DNA from: Heliocidaris tuberculata
Taxonomy: Eukaryota; Echinodermata; Echinoidea; Camarodonta; Echinometridae
Assembly: GCA_025618425.1 (NCBI GenBank)
Contig: CM046850.1
Coordinates: 7,430,249 to 7,494,248, forward strand
Direction of reading: 5' to 3'
Length of the DNA stretch: 64,000 nt
A model generated the notes under the pieces. The model saw only the letters and a list, made by a program, of their open reading frames with translations, had not been told where the DNA came from and searched no databases. Made by a program: the position numbers and the translations under genes. Below, in pieces: positions 43,536 to 56,329 of this stretch; position 1 is the stretch's first letter, and every line of letters begins with the position of its first letter.

Positions 43536-44711
43536 ATGGCTTTTCTGAAGCGCTCTCTAGCAAGGCTTGACCTGTTATTCAAGAAGAAGCAGGAGTCGAG
43601 AAGCAAGTTTTACGAATGCGTCGAAAAGGTGATCGAAGCTAGGCGGAGTGGATGCATCGATGAGGATGGCAACATTGTCAAGCCTCTCGATGAGCTCCTC
43701 AGGAAAAATGGAGGAAAGACGGAGGAGGAGAAGAAGAAGGAGGAGGAGATGAAGAGGAGAGATGTGCCTCGTGTGCCGAACTACAGAGTATCTGTAGTTG
43801 AACCACGACCGAGACCTCGGGCAAGGCACATCAAAGGCGTACCACCGACTTATGTACGCCCTGATAAGCTGAGACAGAGGAAAGAGATGGAGTTGGTGCA
43901 CCAGCAGCAATTGAGGCAGAGGCAGAAGCAGCAGAGACGGGTCTCACCGGTTATTGTTGATGGTGTTATTACGCAAAGACTGATCACGCCGACAAACTCG
44001 AGTGACGAGGAGGAGGACAAGGATAGACCGAAGCCGGACAGGATCACGGCGGTGTCAAACCCCATGTACAGGGAGAGTTTTCCCTTGCCCGAGGAGGACG
44101 ATGGCTCTGAAGGATATGCCTCTGCCAGCGAGGTCGATCACTTTGAGTTCAACCCGACAGCATTCCTTGAACGGAACAGGACCTCGGGGAATCCCTTACA
44201 CCACCACGTCCATCGACTCCACGGCGACTCGGATCAATCCAGTGACGAAGTCGACGACGAGCAGGACTCACGAGCACGGAAGGTGAGATTCTCAGACGAT
44301 GTGCAGGATATTGAAAACTTCATGGCTAGCAAGGATAAAGACAGGTCAAGTAACATTTTCCCAGACCCGACCGCTCTTCCCCTCCATACCAAGATCGATC
44401 TATTTGAGAAGGTTACTTGTATGAAGGTCCCACCACCACTCATGAACAGGCACAGCGATCCTGGACCGAGGATTCCACCCAGGCCCAATGTCACCAGGCT
44501 GCAGAGTTCTGTCACCAAGGACAAAGTGAGTCTCTTTGAAGAACTTTCCAACCCGGAGATTCGACCGGTCCCTCCACCGAGGCCCAGGAGGCGAAAGCTA
44601 GAATCGAAAATGAACGAAACGAAACTGAAAATTAATTTCTTTGAACAGCTCTCGAAATGCCAGCCATCGTCACCGCCACTAACAAACAGAGCCAGCACAC
44701 CTTGCTTGTAG
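43536..44711 (+). CDS. Intronless gene for a 391-residue disordered adaptor-like protein
   Basis: I do not recognise this family. An in-frame ATG exists at 43431, but it precedes the TATA box; I choose 43536, which has A at -3 and G at +4. The N-terminus (1-65) is the only part that looks folded, probably helical: MAFLKRSLARLDLLFKKKQ followed by FYECVEKVIEARRSG. A charged Glu/Lys stretch and basic, Gln-rich sequence follow. Short motifs then appear: NPMY (175-178, PTB-type), acidic Ser/Asp patches, KVRF (249-252, a PP1-docking RVxF pattern followed by SDD), and three copies of K-[IV]-x-[LF]-F-E (residues 286, 330 and about 365), each with a proline-rich tail. RIPPRP and RPVPPPRPRRR are SH3-ligand types. 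No signal peptide or membrane segment is seen. Codon use is GC-rich compared with its AT-rich surroundings, which supports real coding. A scaffold or phosphatase-targeting role is inference only. Confidence 0.82.
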   Translation: MAFLKRSLARLDLLFKKKQESRSKFYECVEKVIEARRSGCIDEDGNIVKPLDELLRKNGGKTEEEKKKEEEMKRRDVPRVPNYRVSVVEPRPRPRARHIKGVPPTYVRPDKLRQRKEMELVHQQQLRQRQKQQRRVSPVIVDGVITQRLITPTNSSDEEEDKDRPKPDRITAVSNPMYRESFPLPEEDDGSEGYASASEVDHFEFNPTAFLERNRTSGNPLHHHVHRLHGDSDQSSDEVDDEQDSRARKVRFSDDVQDIENFMASKDKDRSSNIFPDPTALPLHTKIDLFEKVTCMKVPPPLMNRHSDPGPRIPPRPNVTRLQSSVTKDKVSLFEELSNPEIRPVPPPRPRRRKLESKMNETKLKINFFEQLSKCQPSSPPLTNRASTPCL

Positions 44712-47700
44712 CGCCTGAAAACAATCCATTTTTTTGTACGAACTTTTATTTTTTATACTTCATACCAGTCAATTTGTACCAGAATTTAGCTGTATATTGT
44801 CAATGTATGAACAGACTTGATTTTAGCTTTGTACCGGCTGTGATTGGAATGTGTGCCTTTTCTTAATTAAGCAACGTCAGAGTGTATAATTATGTGCCAT
44901 TAGCTAAGAACCAGCTGTAAATTGGCATTTCATCACAGGTGGATTACCTGTGTAGATTCATTTTCAATGTGATAAAAGAATAGGGTGATGTCTATCTGTC
45001 AGCATCATACAATTCATCGGAGGAAAAAAAACACATTCACCTTCAGACTTCACCGCTACAAATCAAGTACAAATTTTGCAGTGAAGCTGCAAGAGAGGCG
45101 ATGCTAGCCTTTTTTGTGATTTCATATTTGTTCATTATAAACACAAACAGCTGGGACTTGTTTATCAACTGTTAGCACACAGGCTTCCAAAATGATTCAG
45201 CAACGTAGCAGCGATGTGTAAACAGCGAGATGGATTGAGGGGCCTCCGAATGTTTACAACCTGTGAATGAGGATGCATCAAGTTTAACACTTCCAGCGCC
45301 GCATTCCGCAAGGGTCATCCCTTCGGAACTGCATTGATTTGTGTTTCGGAAGCGGGCAGTTAATCTCAACATTTCGCTTACCCTTGACTTCTTTTCATCC
45401 CCAGGTGTGCGAGGGCCAGTTTCCTGTTGTATCAGAAGAGGTGGAAGACCAAGATTTAACCCTTTACTGGTCGCGCATATTTTGAAGGGCCAAGCTGTGC
45501 AACTGGAATTGTCGTTACCTGGCAGCAGAAGGCATGCCTACCTGTGCAGACAGTCACTTAAAAACATTGGGCAGCGCGCCAAAAATGTCGTCTGGCTCGA
45601 GAATTATTTCAGATATGCAGTATGATTTTTCTATATCAGTCCTGTTTGGGGTGTTCGGTACTGATTTTTGATGTTTAATATCGTTGATATTTTATCATGG
45701 AAAGCATGTTGTCGAAAACTGTACCTTGAAATGTTGTGATGTTCATCTATGTTACTATCATTGTGAATATTCTGTGTTCGGTAGTTTATTAATTGGCACA
45801 GATAACATATGAGTATTGTAGACAGAAAATGTGACACCCTTGTTGTCAAGGCGCATTTTTCTCTCCTTGCAGAAAATGCAATTAATCACGCATCATCATT
45901 TTTTTTTTTTTTTTTTTTTTGTTTAAGATGGGTATTCCATCTCTCTCAAAAACAGGATACCTACATATGAGCTAGCTTCAGGTTGAAAACTCATGGAGAC
46001 CTAATGAGACGTATAGAATTTTAGTGTTCTATCATGATGATCAAGAAAGCAATGTCGAAATGTATGATCGTATATTACATGTAGGGTGTCTTAGAAGACA
46101 AATAATGTCTTTCACTGAAGTCTTTTAAAACTCTTTGAAATCATATTTCAAACGGAAGAAATAATTGTTATAATGACACCGTAGTTTACTTGGCCTCAGG
46201 CCATTAATTCAGTATGCTGAAGGGATAGTATGGTTATAATTTCCATCGCTTTTTCATACGATATGTGGAGATTGACGCTTTGGGGGGACCCCTTGGAATA
46301 TAGAATAGTTACTTTGCTCGAGGTGACATTATGTCATTGACAAAATGTCAATCAATCTAATGAATGGATCTCATGTGAGGTGTGAAGTATCATTTTACTA
46401 TCACATGTTAACCATGATTACATAACTCGATATCATGAGCTCGTTAAGGTACATGAAAAACGAATTAGAAGCCAGACACCATGTGATCCCGCTCCCCTAA
46501 AGGGAAGCATGGCCAGATTCTCTGCACCCCTTAAGGGGTTTCACCATAATTAAAACCGAAGTGACTTCCCTTCGTGATCAGCCATGCCCTTCAGAACTAT
46601 GGCACAACATGAACTTTTATAGAGCAGTTTAATCCTTGTCAATGCATGACGATCCCGCAAGTCAGAAAAAATGTCACAACCTTCCCTACCACACTTATAC
46701 CAGAGTCTTTCAGGAGCCTATGGAGGGGTAATCCATGAAGCCAAAGTGGGTTTTAGATGAGCCTTCGGTAGATGTTTGAAAGGAGCTAATTTTGTGTTTC
46801 CTGATTCTGTTATTGCAAGAATCAAGGACTCATCTGCTTCTGTACATGATACGGAATACTGTTATCCAAAAGAAAAAAAATAATAAAGAACAATTTTGCT
46901 CTTGGAAAAAGTCTAAAGGAGTTGATGAAAGCTGGCCTACTAAACTTCAAAGTTGGTAGAAGCTTAAACGACATGCTATGACTACCAAAACCGACAAAAG
47001 TTTTTTGCAACTTTTGTCATTTCCGATGTCTCATTAAAATTGTATTCAGTGATTCTCCGTAAATTTGCAAAGAAAAGTGAAATCATTTACTCTTCAAAAA
47101 AGGAGGAATGAACTATTGAGACGTTTGGTTCAATTTTTCGCCTTTTTGCTGTAGGATTCTTAGTGACTCATGTCACCAGTGTAGAAGACCCAAGATTTAA
47201 AGAGTCATTCATATGTTAACATTCTAAATTTAGCCACTACCTGTTTTTCTGTCGACCTCTTGTCGCGTTTATAAAAGAAAATGCACCTAATCTTCACCTT
47301 CTGATTTTATCGGCCTTCCTTCTAAAATTCGATCGGATCTTTGATCATGGGAAGCTCTCGGCGATCTCATTATAATCTCTCCAGTTTGAAATGATTCGCG
47401 ACAAGCTGACCGTGGCAGGCTTTGCTTGAATCCGACTGAAGAAAAGTACAGAAGCGGACGGAAATTCTTCGTTTGAGCCCCCAAGCGGGACATCCTCGCC
47501 CTTCTAAGGTACCATTAGGGGGTGAGTCACACACCCCTCACTCTGGGGTGATATTATAAAAGACTGGTCCAGGTTTGAAAACGGAATAACTGGATAAAGG
47601 ATCGTAAATCATATTTTGATGAATTCTATTTGTAATTTAGTAGGTCTGTTTAATTGTTAACTGCTGCAATAATTTTACATCAAGAATAATAATGAGAGGT

Positions 47701-47900
47701 TCATACCTTATGATTAGGACTATGCGGTAAGCTTCAGATATCGATTTTTTTTCTTTAAAAAAAAATGTTAAGACTTATCGCACTCATGTGAAGGGCTTTG
47801 AGTTCACGAATCAGATTTCAGTGTCAATAATACTGCAAACGATCATTCGCATTTATATTTATTTACAGTTTTAATCAACATTACGATTAGTTTTTAAACT
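44712..47900. other. Gene-free stretch right of the orphan gene
   Basis: No second gene is supported. I find no AATAAA soon after the 44711 stop. A strong acceptor-like sequence (cttttcatccccag, ending about 45404) precedes short open frames that I could not link to any exon. A T-run lies at 45900-45920. The rest looks unique and AT-rich. Confidence 0.4.
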
Positions 47901-47904
47901 TTAT

Positions 47905-48205
47905 GAGAATAACGAAAACAGAAAAATCATAGGAATCGCGAAAAAAGAAAGCCTTTAAAGAATGGCGAAAAGAGATTCATTTTAAGAATAGCGAAGAGAG
48001 GGAGGGGAATTTTAAGAATCGTAAAAAGATCATGAAGATGGGAACTTTAAGAATCGCGAAGAGAGAGAAATATTTCAAAGAATCGCGAAAAAGAGGAATT
48101 TTAGGAATCGCGAAAAAAGAGAAATTGTATTTGAAAATCGCGAAAAGAAAGAAACTAAGAGAATCGCGAAAGGGAGAAACTATGAGAATATCGAAAAGCG
48201 AGTAT
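47905..48205 (+). repeat. Minisatellite, 25-35 bp units, core AATCGCGAAAAGAGA
   Basis: About ten units with the core AATCGCGAAAAGAGA (variants atggcgaaaag, atagcgaagag, atcgtaaaaag, atatcgaaaagcg) and A/T-rich spacers, at spacings of about 25-35 bp. It produces a basic frame with repeated RIAK/ESRK words at 48032-48247, which I regard as a by-product. Confidence 0.85.
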
Positions 48206-48249
48206 TTTTTTTTAATAGGGAAAAGGAGAGAAGAGCATTATGAATAACT

Positions 48250-49540
48250 TTAATATTCATGTAAAGTCTTTAAGTCTTTAAGCATAACAATAAGTAGACA
48301 CGAAACTGTAACGGAAAATACCCAAACATGACTTTACTTACCTGGGCATCTGGGAGTGGGCTGCACATAAAATGCGCACATGTGTGTCATTAAAACATTG
48401 GAAACTTGTCCCTGGACAAAAATAAAAGTAGAAACAAGATTTTTCTTTTTTAAAGTAATATCAGGAAAGTGAGAGTGGATTTCTCCAGAGAATGGAGTTC
48501 AGGTACGTGGCAGACTAATTATAGCCCTTAGGTTTCCCGTCTTGGTCTGGGTAACCTATCAAGGAATCTCCGTTTGGGAGTCTAAAAATGGCGGCGAGCT
48601 GTCAACTCAAAGAAACGCTCAATTTCCTCCAGAAAGAAAAGAGAGATGAAGTAGAATATAGAGGAGACCACTCGAAATGATAATATGCACCCCCTTGTCT
48701 CCCCTCTCCTTCCCTTTTTCTTTCTATCTCTGTCTCTTGTACTTCATCTGGTATCTGAGGAATGTTCTGACAATTTCAAATGGCTTATCACAATATTGTT
48801 TGATGTTTAAATTTCATCCTTAGGGATTGATTGTTCTATTAGTGGTGATTTTTTTTCTTTAAAAAATAGAGGTTATGTAGAGTCGTTCCGAATATTGACG
48901 AGATAGATGTGTTAAAATTTGTTCAGTGGTAAAGGTCCATCACCTTGTGAAGTATGTTTCTATTTAGCAAATGAATGTAAAATGTTACCATGCATTCTCA
49001 AGGTACATTAAGATAATAATAATGATAAAAAATAATAACTGTTTTTTATATAGCGCCTTTCCAATTAAGTAACTGATCAAAGCGCTTTTCAGTATATTAT
49101 CGTAAATCGTAGATCGTAAATATATTCTTACACTCATCGAGTTCACCTGAATATTACATATCGTAATGAAATATAGTATACTATCAACAAGCATTTGAAT
49201 AGTTATACTTCTTAAAACGTTTTTAAATTTATATATTTATCTATTATAAGAATAGAACATGGAATAATCCGACACTTTTTGAAATATTAAGGTACAGTTT
49301 TCGACAACAACGTAGTGACATTAAGGAGTTTTTAAAGGGTATTTCTAATGTTTATGTTAAACACATTTTCTTTTTTTTTTTTTTTTTTTTTGCTAATACA
49401 TCTACAATATACCTTTACAGGTCAAAAAGTTTGTACTATTTTCGCTTGACTCTGTATTAATTGCTTATTGAGTTGATAAGAATCTTAAACATATTTGCCA
49501 AGGGTGAATTTGCCTACCCCCTTCTAACTGCTTTTAGATG

Positions 49541-49582
<42 letters not shown>

Positions 49583-50590
49583 TTCTCCATTGCGTTGACA
49601 TATCAACAGTTTAACCGGATTAATCAATTATAGATATATGCATTTTAACATAATCACTTTTTATAGATTTATGTACACCCAAGACGACACAAAGGGCTAA
49701 AATTGTGAATCGCCAAACACTTTGCATGTTATTAAGAAGTAGACAATAGATTAGACTTTTAATTTTATTTTTGATAGTGCATGACCAAATAGTAGATATA
49801 AAACTAGTAGTAGTTCCTCTCTGCGCAGTGAGTAGATAAAAAAAGCTTTTCTTAGAGTAGGAGTAGGTTAAATGCTAGTGATCGCTTGATGGCAAATGAT
49901 AAATTTACACTTTTTTTAATGTTTACAGAACTATATAATATGGGGATAAGTGTTATAAGGTGAGCGCGAAGTCTTTCCCAGGCGAATATGCAAATTCTTA
50001 TCAACTCAATGAGAAAAATATTATTATCACATCAATGACACAGTTGTAAGCCTGTAAATTAAGTCTGAAAATAAAACAACATATCAAGTGCATTGATTAT
50101 TGTGCTTCCAGCTGGCTGCGTATTTTACAAAAATAAAATGAAAACACATTTTTTACAGTTAGATATTGTTATATTTCTCTTTTCTTATTAAGTTTGTGAT
50201 TGGGGCATGTTGATACCATTGTGAGACAGTGGATCAGTAATCCGAAAGATGACGAATCTGGTGGTGATTGTGACGATGGAAAAGTTTATGATAGTGATGG
50301 TGATTGTGATGATGAAAAAGATGATGATGGTGATGATGATGATGATGATGGTTATTGTGATGATGAAAAAGATGATGGTGAGTGAACGTGGTGATAGAAA
50401 AACACAATGCAATCAATAAGATGAATGGGATGGTCAAGCAAGTGTATGGAACGCAGGTGAAAATTTTTTTGATAATGATGACGATGACGATCATCATAAT
50501 AATAATTAAAGATGATCACGATGAGGATGGTAATGGTGATGATGTTAGTTGTGGTGACTTTTGATGATTTTGATACTGCTGTTTATTATA
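48250..50590. other. Gene-free stretch
   Basis: No exon recognised. It contains aaaaatggcggcgagc at about 48583, a retroelement tail with tatatagcgcc at 49010-49100, a T-run at 49373-49392, an (ATT)n tract at 49546-49577 and GAT-rich DNA at 50230-50390. Confidence 0.4.
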
Positions 50591-50595
50591 ATCAT

Positions 50596-50851
50596 AGGCG
50601 TATGAGGAAGGGGGCTGCCAATATTCGGGCACGAACCACCTTATATTCGGGCAGCGAGGTGCCCAATGTCCTCATATTTGTGTATAGTGATGGCCAAAAT
50701 GTAATATTGGTACATTTTCACAACAAAAGTGTCAAAGTTTTTGTTTAGCTTGCTCCCTTCGCTCGCTCCCAAAAATTTAGAAACTGGACAGTTGATATTC
50801 AGGCAAAAGGCATCAGCCCCTCTCGCGAAAAATGTTTCCGTACGCCTATAT
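50596..50851. mobile_element. MITE with ATAGGCGTA ends (TTCGGGCA family)
   Basis: ATAGGCGTA at 50596-50604 and TACGCCTAT at 50843-50851 are perfect 9-bp inverted ends. The interior shares ATATTCGGGC, GCAGCGAGGT, AAAAATTTAGAAA and AGGCAAAAGGCATCAGCCCC with the repeat at 10150-10560. The words ATAGGCGTAGCCAGG near 58895 and GGCGTAGCCAGG near 54127 suggest further relatives. Confidence 0.75.
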
Positions 50852-51534
50852 GCTTATAATGTCAATGCTGATGCTAGTAAAGATGATAATAATGATGATG
50901 ATGATGATGATGGTGATGATAAAGACTATGATGTCAATCCTACCAATTAAGATGACAGGTTTGAACCCGACAATTCTGAGGATAATCATGATAGTGATTA
51001 TCAAAATAATGATAATGATGACAATGATTATGATCAGTACACCCACATTTAAATCAATGACATATCGCCGCTGCAGTTTGAAATTATTGACATCTTTTAT
51101 TCTAACACTGACTTTCATAAGAAATAAAATATCTATTTTGATTTTTATGACTGCAGATTCATAGGTTCGTTAAAAATGAGAGATAAGATTTTGATTGGCC
51201 TGTGCAAGACAGTATTCGGCCTTTCAATGAACAAAATAAACAAGTTCCATTTATGCTGAATAAAATAAACAGCATTGGATTTTCCCGTTTATAATTATCC
51301 GCTGATTGGATAATTGAATCATGCTTCATATGAAGGGGATATAATCCCCCATTTCCTTTCCTGCCAAGCCATCCCCTGAACATGATAAATGCTCGATTCC
51401 AACCTGCAATCAGTGACCAAGTAAAGTATAGACAAACGTTTTCAACTGTAAAGAGTTTCTAATCGTGTTAGAACGTGATGAGCTGACGATGCACACTTTT
51501 TTGTATACATCATGATAATAATGAATAATAATAG

Positions 51535-51548
51535 TGATATTGAAAATA

Positions 51549-51586
<38 letters not shown>

Positions 51587-51590
51587 AATG

Positions 51591-51623
<33 letters not shown>

Positions 51624-51650
51624 GCAATAATAATAATAAAAATAATTAAA
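51535..51650. repeat. (GAT)n then (AAT)n microsatellite
   Basis: About 11 GAT units pass into about 13 AAT units with few interruptions. GAT-rich tracts also occur at 50230-50390 and 50885-50935. Confidence 0.92.
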
Positions 51651-51654
51651 AGAT

Positions 51655-54600
51655 ATTTAAAAAATGATAATATTAATAAGAATAATCATAATAATAATGA
51701 ATAATGAGAGTAATAGTGATGATTAAAAAAATGAATTAATGATAATAGAGGCAATAATGAAACATCGTTTCGATTGTCTATAACAGCATTAGCTGTGTGT
51801 ACACACTTTTTCTCTGTCGTTACCAAAATACAAATACGTGAAATATAAACATAAGTACATGTTTCTACACACATATACATAACGTTATGATTTAGGTATG
51901 TAAAAGAAATCTTTCAAAAAGAGCTAACAAGTATGAATAGCTTGAATAATCAATAAGGGAGTACACGAGAGTCCATTACATTTCATTATTACAAGCATTT
52001 TGTCACATTCGGAGTCAATGACGACTTAGATTATCTGCAAACAGAGTAAATTTTCCCGAAACATTAGTGGTTCCTTGAAAGAAATGTGTCGAATCTGCTT
52101 GCAACATCAGTTCTGTTCAGTTCATTGATTTATCCCAGTTCTAAAATGTACAAAGTTGAACGTGACAAACATGTATTTCGTATTTACATTCGTAAAAGTA
52201 AAAAGGGACGATTAAATATGAGTATCAGTTAGCCTGTATCACATCATAAGAAAATGAAAACAGGAGAACTTAAAATAAAGCCTGAGTTGTCCTGAATCAG
52301 AAACTAGATTCACAAATGTTTTCTTATCACACGAGCTAGTCTGTATATATTCAAAGCAATGGTTTTTATTGTCCATGAGAATACTAATATGCAATGATTG
52401 AAAGAATGGGTTTCAGTTTGACCCGTCTACACTCTGATTGCAGTTACAATATATTAAAATATTTTTCAAGTTTAAACAGTCGTCAAGGTCTTTTATGGGC
52501 TATATGCCCTTCGATTCAGATCACACCCATGATATCCCGTCGCCAGCATTTCCACAAAAAATGTTCAAAAGGTCACGGACTTGTCTCTGTCTCAACATGG
52601 ACCTACTTCATAGTAGTAGTAGGTCCATGGTCTCCAAAAGGCCAGGAAATTATGGATTAGCATTTTAGTTTAACTACTGTAAATTACTGGCAAGCCCTCT
52701 TCGCCAGAACTTTTTAGTAATAAGCAAGTAAGAGATAAATAAACTACAATGACTCATGAAATATTACACAGTATGAAGCTTTTGGGTTCCTTAGATATTT
52801 TCATTCAGTTTCAGTTTAGTTTTATTTCCACGAATCAATCAGCAATACAAATCATCCATTCTGGAATAATAGAAATCGATTACATTATGCAAGAACAATA
52901 TATAACAATAACGCAAGAAAAAGAAATACATTAGCATGATTAGAGAGTAATTCACTGATTTACATTCATGTATAGTGGAGGGGCCTAAAATAAAGCAGTG
53001 ATAGGCACCGGATAACAAATAGCTTACAGACAGGCAGAAAAATATTATAGTAGAAGGGAGGAAGAAGGAATTAAAGAAAAGAAGGGGAAAGGAAGCTATA
53101 GGAAGGGGGAGAGGAACGGCATAAGGAGAACAGTACAAAACGACGACAAAGATTGTCATAATTCCTGTCGAATTCCTGTCAAATATCTGCTTAATGGATT
53201 TTAAAGAATTATATGTTTAGAAGTTCGAAATCTCTGCCCACTTCTAACTATACGACATGATTATCAGATGTTACTGTCGGTATCAAATCGAAATTCCTGC
53301 AGACAGAGAGGGGAGTGGTTATTGACTGGGGATATATATTTCTTATTTCATACTTATGATTTCTTAGCATTTTTCCCTTTATTGTTATATCACTATAATT
53401 TTCTCGACAGCATGATCCACAGCTGCACACAGCCACAGATTTTTTAAGAAAAAAGTTTCGTATTTATCAGAAATAGATACAATTGGCTGCAATTACTATA
53501 GACATGACAGAGAGCAAAGATGAAACTTCGGCACAATATTTTGAATTATGCCTCTTGACATGATGATACATTTCCATAATAGTAATCAACGAGAGATGAA
53601 CGGAGAATTTTTTGTAATTATACATAATTAAATTGGCTGTCTTTACCCATTGTTCTTGATAATTGGAGCGAGAGAGAGTGATTATGCCAAAACATCAGGA
53701 ATTAAGATTCCAGACACAAAAGAGCATTGAACTTGGTAGCAGGTGGATAGAGAATGCGTCCAAAGCAACAAAAAAAAAGTAAAACTGTACTTTTGTTCTG
53801 AATCTCAGATTAGCATCCGAAATAGTTATTATGTCGTATCATTGGCTGCCATCCACCATTGTTCTTCTGATCCGGGTAAAGCGAGTGAAAATGCCAAATG
53901 TATGAATAATTGTCCTTTTTGTACACAATATCAGGTCAAAATGTTGACAATTCCAAGTCGCCTTTATTTTAATGGGGATTTACCAAAGAAGATTTATCTG
54001 GATTTACGCATAAAAAGAAAAATCGGTAATCATTTTATCCCATTGGCAGCTCATTCGCTATTGTTCTTGACTATCAGGGTGTATAAGTCATTCTGCGGCC
54101 AACACATTTTAAAAACGTTCCCCGTTGGCGTAGCCAGGTTTTTCAGTAGGGGAGGGGAGGGGAGACATGGGTTACCGCTTTTAGAGGGGGTCCAGGTTTA
54201 TTTGTGTGTGCGTCTGTGCGATGATCTATTGAAACTTAACATACCAATGCATTACAAAGCATTTAGAATTGAATTATGATACATTATTTATTGTTCTCAC
54301 CTTTTCAAACTTTTAAGTGGAGTGGCAACTGGGAGCACCAGAAATGTTAGAAGGGCACGTGGCCCCCCCCCACCCCCCCCCCCCCCCCCCCTCCCTTGCC
54401 TACACCGCGGGTGTTCCCTTATAACGACAAAACATAATTGTTATAGAGCACGATACTGGGGTATCGGGATGACGTTTCCAAAGAAATTAAAATTTAATAT
54501 TTTTGTTAGGGATTTCCTTTCGCGGGAAAAAAGTAGGACTACTTCAATTACGTCCAAATCCAGCAGCTTCTGATCCAAGTAAGAATCCCCTGACAAATGG

Positions 54601-56080
54601 GTCAAGTGAAGACTCGAGAAATGTATGACTTTAATGCCAAACAATTGATATTTTCCCTTAATGATTCATGGAAGTCTTATTAAACGGTCCCGGATTTTGA
54701 TATGGAAAGTTATTTTCAGTGACCGTGGTCGGAAATGGGATTTAATCACGTCACGGTCTAAGTTTAGGCCTTATTTTCCCTCCTTTTCTTCTTTCGTTCT
54801 GCTTTTGGAGGTGAATTTTACGGGATATACAAGGTGTAGACAGCTCTATGTGTGTCATAGCTGTTGACAGTTCTAAGTTTTTTTAATAGAAAAAAAGACG
54901 ATCTGTCGAGAGTTTATCATAAATATTGAAGAATAAATTTTCATATTCTTCCCTGATTTTCTTTCCTGGTATAGCATATCATACCTATCAGCATATTTCA
55001 TAGCTAGCAACAAAAAAAAATCATCACCCCCCCATAAAAAAATCTATATTATGTAATCAAATAAATTGAGTAAATAAACAAATTAGATCATTAACGATAT
55101 ATGAAGCAATTAATAACACTAATGGATACAAAAATCAGATAGATATAAGCTATATTTGATATTACCTCAAATAGTTACTCATCATAATAGACATCCGACG
55201 TTTATTATGTGATAAAGCTGCCAAATAAACCACATAAACACACACAGAAATTACCCTAACCCTAACGTTAAACGTTAAACATTTGGGGTGTATGTAGAGA
55301 TGTCCCTCTTTTAAGTAACTGAATTGTGAGATTATCCATTAGCATGATAAGGTCATAAGAATCTTCTGGTAGACAGGGCAATAATCAACCACAGAAGGAA
55401 TGGATGAGTGAAGAAGGAAGTAGTTTACAAAAGGTGGCGACGCCTCCATTAACCATAGCGTGATTATAAGACGTGGAATAATGCCATACTGGACTTTCCC
55501 CCAAAATAACGGAGAATCGCTGCGCAGGCTGGGCTAAATTTTGAGAAATATTCATGAGAGAGAGAGAGAGAGATCACGAACCACTTCGAGATCTTGATCA
55601 CTACGCAAATTAAGAGAAGCGTTGTAATGCATTTTTGTAGAATCTAAATCAAATTTAAAGTTGTAAGGACTAGAAACAAAATCTATACAATTTCTCATGA
55701 CTGCACGACGACATGGGAAATTCAACTTAAGATGTGTGAGGTGTAGAGGAATGGGGGCTCCCTCCACGGGAAATTTTCAAATTACCAGCGTTAGGGTAAC
55801 CATCACCTCTTTGTCATGCAGTGAGATGGTCTATTAGTAATTGTTCTATTTAAGCTAGTATATGTTAGTGACGAAATCGTATTTACACTATGATAATGTG
55901 TCAAAATTTTGCTGCTCTCACCCTCAAAATTTTGAAACAGGAAAAGTTTATGTTTGGGAAAAAGATGTCAACCCTCCTGTAGATATTGGGCCCGCAAGCC
56001 TATATTGTGGATGGTAAAATTCTGATAATCAAATTAAGATGAAATGAAAGGTTAATCTTTAAATTCTTGATATTTCGCAA
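51655..56080. other. Gene-free stretch with diverged repeats
   Basis: No gene recognised. Within 53600-54090 the word attggctg followed by ccattgttcttg recurs three times about 210 bp apart (near 53632, 53840 and 54040), a faint tandem repeat that underlies the long frame at 53743-54279. A G-rich TE-like end follows at 54127, and poly-C runs lie at 54362-54391. A short GA tract is at 55555-55572. Confidence 0.45.
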
Positions 56081-56329
56081 TGTTGGTGAATCATTCGAAT
56101 GTCAGCTAAAATATTTGTACTGTTAACCTGAACGACAGATTTTCAGACCTCCCATCGGTAATCTCTTTAGTCGATATGTTCGTGGTCGAACTTTGAGTGC
56201 AGTTGATGAGAAATTGCAACAATCACCAGTTGCTAAATAGCCAATGAATATTAACTGGAATATACCAGGAACATCTCTTGGCAACATGATTGTTGTCAAA
56301 CATGTGCGTTTGATGAGGAAATATAATAC

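Noticed and set aside
44234..44698. 154-codon minus-strand frame opposite the orphan gene
   Set aside because: It is a shadow of the plus-strand gene, which has a promoter, a good start context and meaningful motifs.
45341..45625. 94-codon frame after an acceptor-like cttttcatccccag
   Set aside because: The acceptor is good, but the frame entered from it hits a stop within about 27 codons and the longer frame has no recognisable domain; not enough to call an exon.
48032..48247. Lysine-rich frame with repeated RIAK/ESRK words
   Set aside because: It is the translation of the 25-35 bp minisatellite; unit lengths are not consistently multiples of three.
53743..54279. 178-codon open frame
   Set aside because: It spans a faint 210-bp tandem repeat and ends in a G-rich transposon-like end; composition changes along it and no domain is recognisable.
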